From assembly GCF_022790535.1 (NCBI RefSeq), contig NZ_LOHG01000008.1, forward strand, positions 173,697 to 237,696: a DNA stretch of 64,000 nucleotides, given 5' to 3'. Positions 32,945 to 41,404 of this stretch are shown piece after piece (the first letter of the stretch is position 1; every line of letters begins with the position of its first letter). The stretch comes from Pseudomonas maioricensis. Lineage in GTDB: Bacteria > Pseudomonadota > Gammaproteobacteria > Pseudomonadales > Pseudomonadaceae. The notes under the pieces are model-generated. The model saw only the letters and a list, made by a program, of their open reading frames with translations. It was not told the DNA's origin and did no database searches. A program made the translations under genes and the position numbers.

Positions 32945-33510
32945 GTCGGCAGGACGCCGGGGATGTTGGACCAGCATTTGGACCAATGGTGGGTTTTGTC
33001 GGGGGTTGGAGCAGGCTACAACCCCCGTAATTGCGCTCTACAACCCTCAGGAATACCCAATGCAAACTGCATGGTGATATTCGCTGTGGAGATCAATTAC
33101 CTTACCTTTCAATAACTTGGGATTTGGCTGGAGGCAGCCGGTACCGATGTGATGCCCGTTTCCGTCTTTGCCCTGGCGATTTTTATCACGGGCCGAGGGC
33201 CATTCTTTGGGCCATATCTAGCCAGCATCTGCGCCCCGTTGGGGGGATGACTGGAAATGAATGCGGGATTCATGCCGAATTTGGCGCGCATTGTCGCATA
33301 GAGTGAGTGGCAGTTGTATGGCAGGCAGGATTAATCATCCATCGCGTGCAGGCCGTCCCTGATACACCGACTTGCCAATAAGGTGACTGCCACAGGGGCA
33401 CACGGCTCAAACAGCGAACGTGCACCACTCGCGGACTGAACTGGCGCTTTGCGGCAGATGTCTAGTAACCATCGCTTCCACATTCGGAAGCTGTTCCTGG
33501 AGTACAGCCC
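32945..33510. other. Gene-poor boundary between phage and host
   Basis: No convincing gene is seen. The stretch has a near-duplicated TTGGACCA at 32968 and 32980 and an inverted repeat GGGGGTTG/CAACCCCC around 33001-33027 without a T run. It lies between prophage umuC and the first host gene and probably contains the right attachment site, which cannot be fixed without the left end. Confidence 0.5.
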
Positions 33511-33954
33511 GTGAATATTTTTGAAGCCCTGAGAGAAAGCCATGATCGCCAGCGCGGCTACGCCGACATTCTGGTCAAAACCAGCGGCGACAGCGCTGAG
33601 CGTGTTGAGGCCTACAAACAGTTGAAAGCCGAGCTTCAGGCTCACGAAACCGCCGAAGAGCGTTTCTTCTATATTCCTTTGATGGAACACGACAATGGCG
33701 TGGACCTGAGTCGTCACGCCATCTCGGAACACCATGAGATGGACGAGATGATGGAAACGCTGGACGAGACTGAAATGTCCAGCCCGGCCTGGCTGGCTAC
33801 CGCCAAGAAGCTGTCCGAGAAGGTTCATCACCACTTGAAGGAAGAAGAGCAGAAGTTCTTTCAGATGGCGGGCAAGCTGCTGGATGAAAAACAAAAAGAA
33901 GCCTTGGCGGGTAAGTACGTCAAAGAGTACGAAGAACAACTCACCGAAGCTTGA
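33511..33954 (+). CDS. Hemerythrin-domain protein
   Basis: The 147-residue helical protein has the His and Glu ligands of a hemerythrin-like four-helix bundle: ESHDRQRG, LQAHETAEERFFY, ISEHHEMDEMM and VHHHLKEEEQKFF. Such proteins bind a di-iron site and sense or store oxygen or handle nitrosative stress. It is the first clear host gene after the prophage. Confidence 0.87.
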   Translation: MNIFEALRESHDRQRGYADILVKTSGDSAERVEAYKQLKAELQAHETAEERFFYIPLMEHDNGVDLSRHAISEHHEMDEMMETLDETEMSSPAWLATAKKLSEKVHHHLKEEEQKFFQMAGKLLDEKQKEALAGKYVKEYEEQLTEA

Positions 33955-34035
33955 GCCCGCGTGGCGGCGCGCATGCTTAGTCCATGCGCGATGCCTGGCG
34001 GTGTAGAATCCGCCTTTTAATCCTCAAGGATTGTC

Positions 34036-34380
34036 ATGAAGCTTCTGATCTCGGTAATGGCCCTGGCGGTGTTGGCAGGTTGTACTTCGCCATCTAATCA
34101 GGCACGGGCTGTTGGCCCTTACAAAACCTATTCAAGCCAGAAAGCTGCTGCTGTCGTTGCGCAGTGCATAGAGTACTCCTGGCAGGATGAAGCGTTAATG
34201 GGTGCCGAGGCTGATGCCTTCATGCAGTCCACTGAGAAGGGCTTTACGGTTTACAACACCGGTGCAGAATTCTTCGTCGATGTGCAGCCCCAAGGCGGTG
34301 CAAGTGCGATCCGCTATTACGCGCCACCGTCGAATCCGGCAGCAGAACGTCGCGGCGCTGCACTGGCGACCTGTCTGTAA
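34036..34380 (+). CDS. Small lipoprotein
   Basis: A signal of KLLISVMALAVLAGC gives a lipidated Cys at residue 16; the mature part has about 99 residues and two further Cys. Its ribosome site is AAGGA. Conserved lipoproteins of this length with an AVVAQCIEYSWQ segment occur in pseudomonads. Role unknown. A terminator shared with the next gene follows. Confidence 0.75.
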   Translation: MKLLISVMALAVLAGCTSPSNQARAVGPYKTYSSQKAAAVVAQCIEYSWQDEALMGAEADAFMQSTEKGFTVYNTGAEFFVDVQPQGGASAIRYYAPPSNPAAERRGAALATCL

Positions 34381-34390
34381 GTTTGCTCGT

Positions 34391-34414
34391 GGGACCGGCT
34401 TTAGCCGGGAGGGC
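34391..34414. repeat. REP-type element, short
   Basis: GGGACCGGCTTTAGCCGGGAGGGC forms a short hairpin (CCGGCT/AGCCGG). A near-identical copy lies at 55576-55600. This is a common Pseudomonas REP form. Confidence 0.6.
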
Positions 34415-34514
34415 GATATTCCTGATCACAGTCATGCAGCGAATGCGCCGGCCCTTTCCCGGCTGAAGCAGGTCTCACGCCGTGAATTCTGGCAAAACTA
34501 CGCAAGTGCGACGC

Positions 34515-34547
34515 AAAAAAGCCCGACTCACAGAGCCGGGCTTTTTC
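34515..34547. terminator. Bidirectional intrinsic terminator
   Basis: AAAAAGCCCG pairs with CGGGCTTTTT, with A and T runs on the two sides. It lies between two convergent genes ending at 34380 and 34567. Confidence 0.82.
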
Positions 34548-34566
34548 ACATGCGTGTAAGTGACGA

Positions 34567-34899
34567 TCAATTATCGTCAGAACCTGCTGCGCCACCGCCG
34601 GTACCGTTAGGACCGTTCTTTCCAGGAGCGCCTGTCTTGCCTACGCTGCTGCCAGTGGTGCCGCCGTCAACCGACTTGCCAGCACCTGAACCTGTTGCGC
34701 GACCGTTTGCGTTGGGCTCTGCCTTAGTACTGCCCGACGATGGCGCCGGATGGGTGCCAGGCGGTACAGCCGAACCACTTTGCACGCCGCCCGTTTCAGG
34801 CTTTACCGGGCCGGTGCTGGAGGAAGCTGCAAATGCGGAACCAAACGAAAGTGAAAGCAGGCCTGCAAGCAAAAAGTTAGTCGTCTTTGACTTCATCAT
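34567..34899 (-). CDS. Exported Gly/Ser/Pro-rich protein
   Basis: Starting at 34899 (GGAG seven bases upstream) the 110-residue product has a signal peptide (FLLAGLLSLSFGSAFAA) and a low-complexity mature part rich in Gly, Ser, Thr and Pro with no Cys. A longer frame upstream to 35094 has no ribosome site. It probably resides in the periplasm or outside. Function unknown. Confidence 0.65.
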   Translation of the reverse strand: MMKSKTTNFLLAGLLSLSFGSAFAASSSTGPVKPETGGVQSGSAVPPGTHPAPSSGSTKAEPNANGRATGSGAGKSVDGGTTGSSVGKTGAPGKNGPNGTGGGAAGSDDN

Positions 34900-34999
34900 G
34901 GTACGTCTCCAATTTATGAGCGATACCTGATATTGGTCAGCCACTCTCGCACTAGAGTGCCCTTGGTGGCGACGAACGGTCATGGTGTGCTGGCCAGGC

Positions 35000-35329
35000 T
35001 CAAGGCTCCAGCTTGTTGAGCTCGCAATATTCCAGCCAATCCATACCGGCCATCTGCGCCACCTCCTTGTGCACCTCACGCCGCTGGCTTTCATATTCCT
35101 CAGGGCTTGCGGCAGTCAGTTGCAGTGTCAGCTCCCAGGCAAACAAGCCTTGCAACTCGGCCTGCGCTTCGAAGGCTTCATGCAGACGCTCCTCGCGATA
35201 TTGTTCCCGGGTCAATCCGGCAGCCTGAGCGGCTAGCGGATTGAGCTTTTCCAGCTCCTGCTGCAGTTCAGGACGCTGAGCCAGAAACGTCTCCAGCGCC
35301 AATTGATGCGGATGTTCTGCTGTAGCCAT
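35000..35329 (-). CDS. DUF6388-like small protein
   Basis: The 109-residue protein is helical and acidic, with ALETFLAQRPELQQELE, REQYREERLHEAF and a MDWLEYCELNKLEP end. I recall such proteins in many pseudomonads under DUF6388. No biochemical role is known to me. It is transcribed toward the exported protein gene with a 100-base gap. Confidence 0.7.
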   Translation of the reverse strand: MATAEHPHQLALETFLAQRPELQQELEKLNPLAAQAAGLTREQYREERLHEAFEAQAELQGLFAWELTLQLTAASPEEYESQRREVHKEVAQMAGMDWLEYCELNKLEP

Positions 35330-35505
35330 TGGATCTCCAAAGTGAGTGTTTCCGGGTGTGTGATCAAACAGACCGTTACTGATGATACTCGTTGGTTTTT
35401 TTCCATCCAGTGCTGTGGCACACTCGGAGTCATTATTCCGCTATTCCAGATTGTATTCCGCTATAGCGGAATACAAGTGCCGGGTACATGCAGCAGACGC
35501 GGTCG

Positions 35506-35598
35506 CTGTAGGAGCTCACCGAGGTTACGAGGCCAGCGATAGCAATTTGTCTGACGTGACGCCATCGCTGGCCTCGTAACCTCGGTGAGCTCCTACAG
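35506..35598. repeat. Long perfect inverted repeat (REP/BIME-like)
   Basis: Two perfectly complementary 35-base arms, 35506-35540 and 35564-35598, start and end with CTGTAGGAGCT/AGCTCCTACAG and are separated by 23 bases. A diverged copy lies at 48089-48178. It sits between divergent genes. Confidence 0.85.
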
Positions 35599-35639
35599 GG
35601 GTTGGTTCAATTCGGTTTGTTTATTTACAGGAGCACTTC

Positions 35640-36029
35640 ATGAGCATTACTCGTTATGGCGCAGGTAGCGTTGCCGGTGGCGGTCAGCCGCGTCCTTTCG
35701 CTCGCGCGGTTGAAGCCGACGGTTGGTTGCATGTGTCGGGTCAGGTACCCGCAGAAAACGGCGAAATCATTGTGGGCGGTATCGTCGAGCAAACTCACAA
35801 GACGCTGCAAAATCTGGTCGCGATCCTTACCGAAGCGGGTTATGGGCTGGAAGATGTGGTACGGGTCGGCGTCTGGCTGGAAGACCCAAGGGATTTCTGG
35901 AGCTTCAACAAGGTGTTTGGTGAGTATTTCAAACCCGAACATGCCCCGGCTCGTGCCTGCGTGCAGGCCAGCATGATGGTCGATTGCAAGGTCGAGATTG
36001 ACTGCATCGCTTACAAGAAAAAAGCCTGA
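35640..36029 (+). CDS. RidA-family enamine/imine deaminase
   Basis: The 129-residue protein has the family fold with QPRPFARAVEADGWLHVSGQ, THKTLQNL and PARACVQASMMVDCKVEID; the Arg in PARACV is the conserved substrate-binding residue. RidA proteins hydrolyse reactive enamines released by PLP enzymes. A PLP-type deaminase is encoded close by, so the two likely work in one pathway. Confidence 0.88.
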   Translation: MSITRYGAGSVAGGGQPRPFARAVEADGWLHVSGQVPAENGEIIVGGIVEQTHKTLQNLVAILTEAGYGLEDVVRVGVWLEDPRDFWSFNKVFGEYFKPEHAPARACVQASMMVDCKVEIDCIAYKKKA

Positions 36030-36042
36030 GTTTCAGCACCAT

Positions 36043-36116
36043 CTGTAGGAGCTGCCGCAGGCTGCGAAGCATTATTCCCGGCAAGCCGCGATCGCAGCCT
36101 TCGGCAGCTCCTACAA
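36043..36116. repeat. Inverted repeat of REP type, second form
   Basis: CTGTAGGAGCTGCCGCAGGC faces GCCTTCGGCAGCTCCTACA with a GCTGCGA/TCGCAGC core. A sister copy lies at 45455-45520. It could end transcription of ridA, but no T run is present. Confidence 0.75.
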
Positions 36117-36207
36117 GTCCGATGATCGCAGCGAGACGGTGCCGTGGGCGCAAAGGCAGTGCTTCAAGAAATATCGCATTGGGCAACTTATCGATGGATA
36201 ACCGAAT

Positions 36208-36972
36208 ATGACCGAAGACACCATCAAACGCCGTGCCCGTGGGCTGGACCGGGCGTTTGATATCCTGGATTTTCTCAAGGAGCAGGGGACGCCGATGCGG
36301 CCCAACGAGATCGCCAGTGGCATAGGCAGTCCTAAGTCGACGGTTTATGAATTGGTCGGCTCATTGCTGGAACGGCGCATCCTTGAGTCGGTTGGCACAG
36401 ACGGCCAGGTGTATCTGGGACGTCAGTTGTATTTTCTGGGTCAGGCGCATCTGCGTCACTTCGACTTTACTCGCGAAGCGCAGATCAGCCTCGGCGAAAT
36501 CGTCAGCCAGACGCGTGAAACCGCGCAGATGTGCCTGCTTAATGGCCGCAAGTACACCGTCGCACTGATGAAGGAAGGCGAGCGGCACTTCCGGATCTCT
36601 TCCAATATTGGCGAGAACGCACCGATTCCGTGGACCGCCTCCGGGCGTTTGCTGCTTTGCCATTTGAGTGACCTGGAGATTGTTGACCTGATTGACGCCG
36701 AGGATTTCATCCTGCCCGATGGTCAGAAGCTGCCGCTTGAAACGTTTCTGAGTGAAATTCGTAAGGCCGGTGAGGAGGGTTTTTTCTCGTTTGATAGCGT
36801 TGCAGACACCTTCACCCATTGTTTCGCTGCACCCGTAAGGGATGAACATGGCGTGTGCATTGCAACGCTGTGCATCGTCGCCCCGCGGGCTGACGCCAAA
36901 AAACATTACGCCGACTACCGCAGGGTGCTGATTGACAGTGCCAACGGGCTGGCGCGTCGCATCAACGAATAA
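36208..36972 (+). CDS. IclR-family transcriptional regulator
   Basis: The 254-residue protein has a winged helix-turn-helix at about residues 8-70 (RAFDILDFLKEQGTPMRPNEIA, KSTVYELVGSLLER) and a C-terminal effector domain with TRETAQMCLLNG, IPWTASGRLLLCH and an ATLCIVAP end. It sits between ridA and the PLP enzyme genes and likely controls this cluster in response to its substrate or product. Confidence 0.88.
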   Translation: MTEDTIKRRARGLDRAFDILDFLKEQGTPMRPNEIASGIGSPKSTVYELVGSLLERRILESVGTDGQVYLGRQLYFLGQAHLRHFDFTREAQISLGEIVSQTRETAQMCLLNGRKYTVALMKEGERHFRISSNIGENAPIPWTASGRLLLCHLSDLEIVDLIDAEDFILPDGQKLPLETFLSEIRKAGEEGFFSFDSVADTFTHCFAAPVRDEHGVCIATLCIVAPRADAKKHYADYRRVLIDSANGLARRINE

Positions 36973-36988
36973 TACCCGGGAGACCACC

Positions 36989-38194
36989 ATGACTATTGCA
37001 GCAGTAGAAAAGGGCGCCGCCGCACCAGGCGATCATCTGGTGCGTGACGTAAGCCTGCCAGCCCTGGTCATTCACCGTCAGGCGCTGGATCACAACATTC
37101 GCTGGATGCAGGCGTTCGTCACCAACAGCGGTGCCGAACTGGCGCCGCATGGCAAGACGAGCATGGTGCCAACCTTGTTTCGTCGGCAACTGGAAGAAGG
37201 TGCCTGGGGCATGACCCTGGCCACAGCCGTGCAAACCCGTGCAGCCTACGCCCATGGGGTCCGCCGGGTGCTGATGGCTAATCAGTTGGTAGGCACCGCT
37301 AACATGGCGTTGATCGCTGATCTGCTTGCCGACTCCATGTTCGACTTCCACTGCATGGTCGATCATCCAGACAATGTGGCGGCCCTGGGCGAGTTCTTCG
37401 CTGCGCGCGGGCTGCGTCTGAACGTGATGATCGAATATGGGGTGCTGGGAGGCCGCTGTGGTTGTCGCAGTGAGCAACAGGTGCTTGATCTGGCGGAAGC
37501 GATTGCCGCTCAGCCGGCCTTGGCTCTGACCGGAATCGAAGGTTACGAAGGGGTGATTCACGGCGATCAGGCAGAAAGCGGTATTCGTGCTTTTGCAGCG
37601 TCACTGGTGCGTCTGGCGGTGGACTTGCAGGATCGTGGTGCATTTGCGCGGGAGCGGCCAATTGTCACCGCCTCGGGCTCGGCCTGGTATGACCTGATCG
37701 CTGAAGCGTTTGATGAGCGTCAGGTGCGTGAGCGATTTCTTGGCGTGCTGCGCCCCGGTAGTTATGTCGTGCATGACCATGGCATCTACAAAGATGCGCA
37801 GTGCTGCGTGCTGGATCGCCGCTCTGATTTGCATGAAGGCCTGCGCCCTGCAATGGAAGTCTGGGCTCATGTGCAGTCCATGCCAGAGCCAGGTTTTGCG
37901 GTGATCGCCCTGGGTAAACGCGACGTGGCTTATGACGCCGGTTTGCCCAGCCCGTTGCTCTGCTATAAGCCGGGTGTCGTGCCTGCTCAGGGTGTGGATG
38001 TCAGCGCTTGCAAGGTCACTGCGGTAATGGATCAGCATGCGTTCATGACCGTGGCGCCGGGCTGCGAGCTAAAAGTCGGCGACATCATTGCCTTTGGTTC
38101 TTCCCACCCGTGTCTGACCTTCGACAAATGGCGCCGGGGTTGTCTGGTGGATGAAAACCTTCAGGTTATCGAAAGTTTCGACACGTATTTCTAA
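36989..38194 (+). CDS. PLP-dependent amino acid deaminase, alanine-racemase fold (D-threonine aldolase-like)
   Basis: The ATG at 36989 (GGGAGA upstream) gives 401 residues. The N-terminal barrel shows PALVIHRQALDHNIRWMQ and then HGKTSMVP, whose Lys should bind PLP. A C-terminal beta domain holds a HAFMTVAPGCELKVGDIIAFGSSHPCLTFDKW region with the His and Cys metal ligands of this fold III group. Known members deaminate or cleave D-hydroxy amino acids. The neighbouring ridA supports an enamine-making reaction; the true substrate is unknown. Confidence 0.8.
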   Translation: MTIAAVEKGAAAPGDHLVRDVSLPALVIHRQALDHNIRWMQAFVTNSGAELAPHGKTSMVPTLFRRQLEEGAWGMTLATAVQTRAAYAHGVRRVLMANQLVGTANMALIADLLADSMFDFHCMVDHPDNVAALGEFFAARGLRLNVMIEYGVLGGRCGCRSEQQVLDLAEAIAAQPALALTGIEGYEGVIHGDQAESGIRAFAASLVRLAVDLQDRGAFARERPIVTASGSAWYDLIAEAFDERQVRERFLGVLRPGSYVVHDHGIYKDAQCCVLDRRSDLHEGLRPAMEVWAHVQSMPEPGFAVIALGKRDVAYDAGLPSPLLCYKPGVVPAQGVDVSACKVTAVMDQHAFMTVAPGCELKVGDIIAFGSSHPCLTFDKWRRGCLVDENLQVIESFDTYF

Positions 38195-38212
38195 CGTCGG
38201 GAGTCGTGCTCA

Positions 38213-39157
38213 ATGAGTGAGCTGATCAGTTATAGCCACCCACGGATCGCCCTGATCGGCGAATGCATGATCGAACTGCAGCAGCATGCCAGCGGTACGC
38301 TTCAGCAGAGTTTTGGTGGCGATACGCTGAATACCGCAGTTTACATGTCTCGGGTGCTTGGCCATGGCGCACAGGTGGATTATGTGACTGCACTGGGCGA
38401 TGACAGCTTCAGTGATGCCATGTGCCTAGGGTGGGAGCAAGAGGGGATTGGCCTGAGCAGGGTGCAGCGATTGCCAGGCCGATTGCCAGGCCTGTACTGC
38501 ATTCAGACAGATCCTTGCGGCGAGCGTCGCTTCCTGTACTGGCGTAACGAAGCCGCGGTGCGTGACTGCTTCGCAACCGCGCAGGCCGACGCCATTCTCG
38601 GTGCGCTGCCGGATTATGATCTGTTGTATCTGAGTGGCGTGACCCTGGCCGTGTTGGGCGAGCAGGGCCGCCAGCGGCTGTTTACCGCCTTGGCCCAAGC
38701 CCGTGTGCGAGGCACGAGAGTTGCGTTCGATAACAACTATCGACCGCGACTCTGGGCATCAGTCGAACAGGCGCGTGAGGCGTATCGTGCGTGTCTGGTT
38801 CATGTTGATGCGGCGTTACTGACCGAGGAGGACGAGCAGGCATTGTTCGGTTATGCCGAAAGCGAGCAACTGCTGAGCGCCTACCGCGAGCTGGGCATCA
38901 GCGAAGTCGTAGTCAAGCGGGGTTCGCAAAGCTGTCTGGTGGAATCGGGGGGTGAACGCTTTGAAATTCCCACTCGTCGAGTGGAGCGGGTCATCGATAG
39001 CACCGCGGCAGGGGATTCGTTCAGCGCGGCTTATCTATCGACGCGTCTGCGCGGCGGCAGCCCGGTACAGGCCGCCGAAGCAGGACATCGGCTGGCCAGC
39101 GTCGTGATTCAGCACCCCGGGGCTTTGATTCCCAAGAGCGTGATGCCGGGTTTGTAG
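38213..39157 (+). CDS. PfkB-family sugar kinase (KdgK-like)
   Basis: The 314-residue protein has the N-terminal GECMIELQQ and FGGDTLNTAVYMSRV motifs and the C-terminal DSTAAGDSFSAAYL signature with the catalytic Asp. GGDTLNTA and the FLYWRNEAAVRD region are typical of 2-keto-3-deoxygluconate kinases. It follows the PLP enzyme by 18 bases, presumably in one operon, linking amino acid deamination with a keto-sugar-acid step. Confidence 0.85.
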   Translation: MSELISYSHPRIALIGECMIELQQHASGTLQQSFGGDTLNTAVYMSRVLGHGAQVDYVTALGDDSFSDAMCLGWEQEGIGLSRVQRLPGRLPGLYCIQTDPCGERRFLYWRNEAAVRDCFATAQADAILGALPDYDLLYLSGVTLAVLGEQGRQRLFTALAQARVRGTRVAFDNNYRPRLWASVEQAREAYRACLVHVDAALLTEEDEQALFGYAESEQLLSAYRELGISEVVVKRGSQSCLVESGGERFEIPTRRVERVIDSTAAGDSFSAAYLSTRLRGGSPVQAAEAGHRLASVVIQHPGALIPKSVMPGL

Positions 39158-39229
39158 GTGACGCCGCGCCGTTCGTTCAATCCGTAGGACCGCATTGCAT
39201 TAATAAGACGTGGTCGTGCATAGCAATCT

Positions 39230-39505
39230 TCAATCCCGATAAAACACTTGAACCAGGTGATAACCAAACTTGCTCTTGATCGGCCCGTGCACCGTGCGCA
39301 GTGGTTTTTTGAAGATCACTTGATCAATCGCACCGACCATTTGTCCGGGGCGGACTTCGCCCAGATCACCACCGCGTTTGCCGGACGGGCAGGTTGAATG
39401 CTTCTTGGCCAAAACGTCGAACGCTTCGCCCTTGGCAATGCGTTGTTTGAGTTGTTCGGCCTCTTCGGCGGTTTTCACCAGAATGTGGCGGGCTTGGGCT
39501 TTCAT
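39230..39505 (-). CDS. Parvulin-type peptidyl-prolyl isomerase, copy 1
   Basis: The 91-residue single-domain parvulin has ARHILVKTAEEAEQLK, CPSGKRGGDLGEVRPGQM and FGYHLVQV, the complete PpiC core without signal peptide. It should act in the cytoplasm on proline bonds. It is transcribed away from the Hsp70 operon. A paralogue is encoded at 55782-56063. Confidence 0.9.
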   Translation of the reverse strand: MKAQARHILVKTAEEAEQLKQRIAKGEAFDVLAKKHSTCPSGKRGGDLGEVRPGQMVGAIDQVIFKKPLRTVHGPIKSKFGYHLVQVFYRD

Positions 39506-39700
39506 GAGTCAGGAGCCTGAAGAAAAAACGGCGGCCATTATCACACAGCAATGAGCCGCCTGCGCGTCGCTGGCCGAGCATGACAGTGGGTGGGCACACG
39601 CTGTAAAACCCGCCAGAACGAATGGCAGTGTTGCCATGACTACCGCTCTGTCCGGTATCCTTGCCGCGGATTTCTCACTTGGCATGGAGTTGCGCGCACG

Positions 39701-41404
39701 ATGATTGTCGGAATCGACCTTGGTACCACCAACAGCCTGGTAGCCGTCTGGCATGAAGGTACGCCGCAATTGGTTCCCAATGCGCTTGAGCAACTCCTGA
39801 CGCCCAGCGTCGTTGGTCTTGATGATGAGGGGCGGGTGCTGGTTGGACAGGCTGCCCGGGAGCGTTTGCAAACCCACCCCAAACAAACTGTTGCGTTGTT
39901 CAAACGGCACATGGGTAGCGCCCACGAAGTGCGCCTGGGCAGCAAGCTTTTTCGCCCTGAAGAGTTGTCGTCGCTGGTTTTACGCAGCCTCAAAGACGAT
40001 GTCGAGCGTCAGTTTGGCGTGACCGTGACCGAGGCGGTTATCAGTGTGCCGGCCTATTTCAACGACGCGCAGCGCAAAGCCACCAAAATTGCCGGAGAGC
40101 TGGCAGGTCTTAAAGTCGAGCGACTGATCAACGAGCCTACGGCGGCTGCGCTTGCTTACGGCCTGCACCAGCGTGAGAGCTCAAGCTCGTTTCTGGTCTT
40201 CGACCTTGGCGGTGGCACGTTTGACGTGTCGATCCTTGAACTGTTCGACGGCGTCATGGAAGTTCGTGCAAGTGCTGGCGACAATTTCCTCGGTGGCGAG
40301 GATTTCGATACGTTGCTGGTTCAGTCCTTTCTGGCTGCTCAAACCGATCCACAGGTCTTGGCGAGTTTGAGTTCACCTGAGCTGGCGCACCGTTTACGCC
40401 GTGAAGCCGAGCGTGTACGGCAAGTTCTGGGGCAGCAGGAGAGCGCCACGTTCACCATACGCCAGGCTGAATCCGAGACGTCGCAGGTCTATACCCAGAC
40501 TCAGTTGGCGGATTTGTTTGCGCCGCTGCTTACGCGTTTGCGTACGCCGATAGAAACCGCTCTGCGCGATGCGCGTATTCGCCCTTCGGAGCTTGATGAA
40601 GTGCTGCTGGTGGGCGGCACGACCCGCATGCCGATGATTCGTCGGATGGTCGCGGGTCTGTTTGGTCGCTTTCCTTCGATCCAACTGGACCCTGATCAAT
40701 CGATCGCGCTGGGCGCCGCCGTTCAGGCTGCATTGAAATCAAGGGATGCCGCCCTTGAGGAAGTGGTGTTGACGGATGTTTGTCCGTACACCCTTGGCAT
40801 TGAGACGTCTATGAGTGTTGGAGGCGGGATCCAGAGCGGGCACTTTCTGCCGATCATCGAGCGCAATAACGTGGTACCGGTCAGTAAGGTAAAGACGGTG
40901 TCCACGCTGCACGATCAACAGACGCAGGTACTGGTCAAGATCTATCAGGGGGAGAGCCGCTGGGTCAGGGAGAATGTGTTTCTGGGCGAGATGGACATCG
41001 CTGTCCCGCCGGCCCCGCGAGGGCAGGTGGACCTGGACGTGCGTTTTACCTACGACAATAACGGCCTGCTGGAGGCCGAAGTGCAGATTCCTATGACCGG
41101 TGAGACGCGTCACCTGGTTATCGAAAACAATCCCGGGGTACTCGACCCGCAGGAAGTCCAGGCGCGGCTGGCTGCATTGGCCAAGCTGAAAATACACCCC
41201 CGTGAGCAACAGGTGAACAGTTTGCTGGTCGCCCGCCTGGAGCGGTTGTATCAAGAAAGCCTCGGCGATTTGCGGATCAAGCTGGATCAGATGGCCAGCC
41301 ATTTTCAGCATGTACTGGAAGGTCAGGATGAGCGGCAGATTCGCGAAATCCGCGTGGAGATGACCCAGCATCTGGATGGCATTGAGCAGGGCCTCTGGCA
41401 ATGA
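39701..41404 (+). CDS. hscC: Hsp70-class chaperone, HscC-like
   Basis: The ATG at 39701 begins [20 protein letters not shown], the Hsp70 phosphate-binding loop. Further Hsp70 motifs are [28 protein letters not shown] and [13 protein letters not shown]. At 567 residues it lacks the long C-terminal lid tail of DnaK, as HscC does. It is coupled by an ATGA overlap to a J-protein gene and then to a membrane protein gene, forming a dedicated chaperone set. Confidence 0.9.
   Translation: MIVGIDLGTTNSLVAVWHEGTPQLVPNALEQLLTPSVVGLDDEGRVLVGQAARERLQTHPKQTVALFKRHMGSAHEVRLGSKLFRPEELSSLVLRSLKDDVERQFGVTVTEAVISVPAYFNDAQRKATKIAGELAGLKVERLINEPTAAALAYGLHQRESSSSFLVFDLGGGTFDVSILELFDGVMEVRASAGDNFLGGEDFDTLLVQSFLAAQTDPQVLASLSSPELAHRLRREAERVRQVLGQQESATFTIRQAESETSQVYTQTQLADLFAPLLTRLRTPIETALRDARIRPSELDEVLLVGGTTRMPMIRRMVAGLFGRFPSIQLDPDQSIALGAAVQAALKSRDAALEEVVLTDVCPYTLGIETSMSVGGGIQSGHFLPIIERNNVVPVSKVKTVSTLHDQQTQVLVKIYQGESRWVRENVFLGEMDIAVPPAPRGQVDLDVRFTYDNNGLLEAEVQIPMTGETRHLVIENNPGVLDPQEVQARLAALAKLKIHPREQQVNSLLVARLERLYQESLGDLRIKLDQMASHFQHVLEGQDERQIREIRVEMTQHLDGIEQGLWQ

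Noticed and set aside
33001..33027. Palindrome GGGGGTTG...CAACCCCC as a terminator
   Set aside because: No T run on either strand; noted only as part of the boundary region.
33109..33291. Minus-strand 60-codon frame in the phage-host boundary
   Set aside because: No ribosome site and no known family; kept as non-coding although the composition is not impossible.
34202..34930. Plus-strand frame of 242 codons across the exported protein gene
   Set aside because: Pro/Ala-rich translation, crosses a strong terminator, and the minus strand has a signal peptide and ribosome site.
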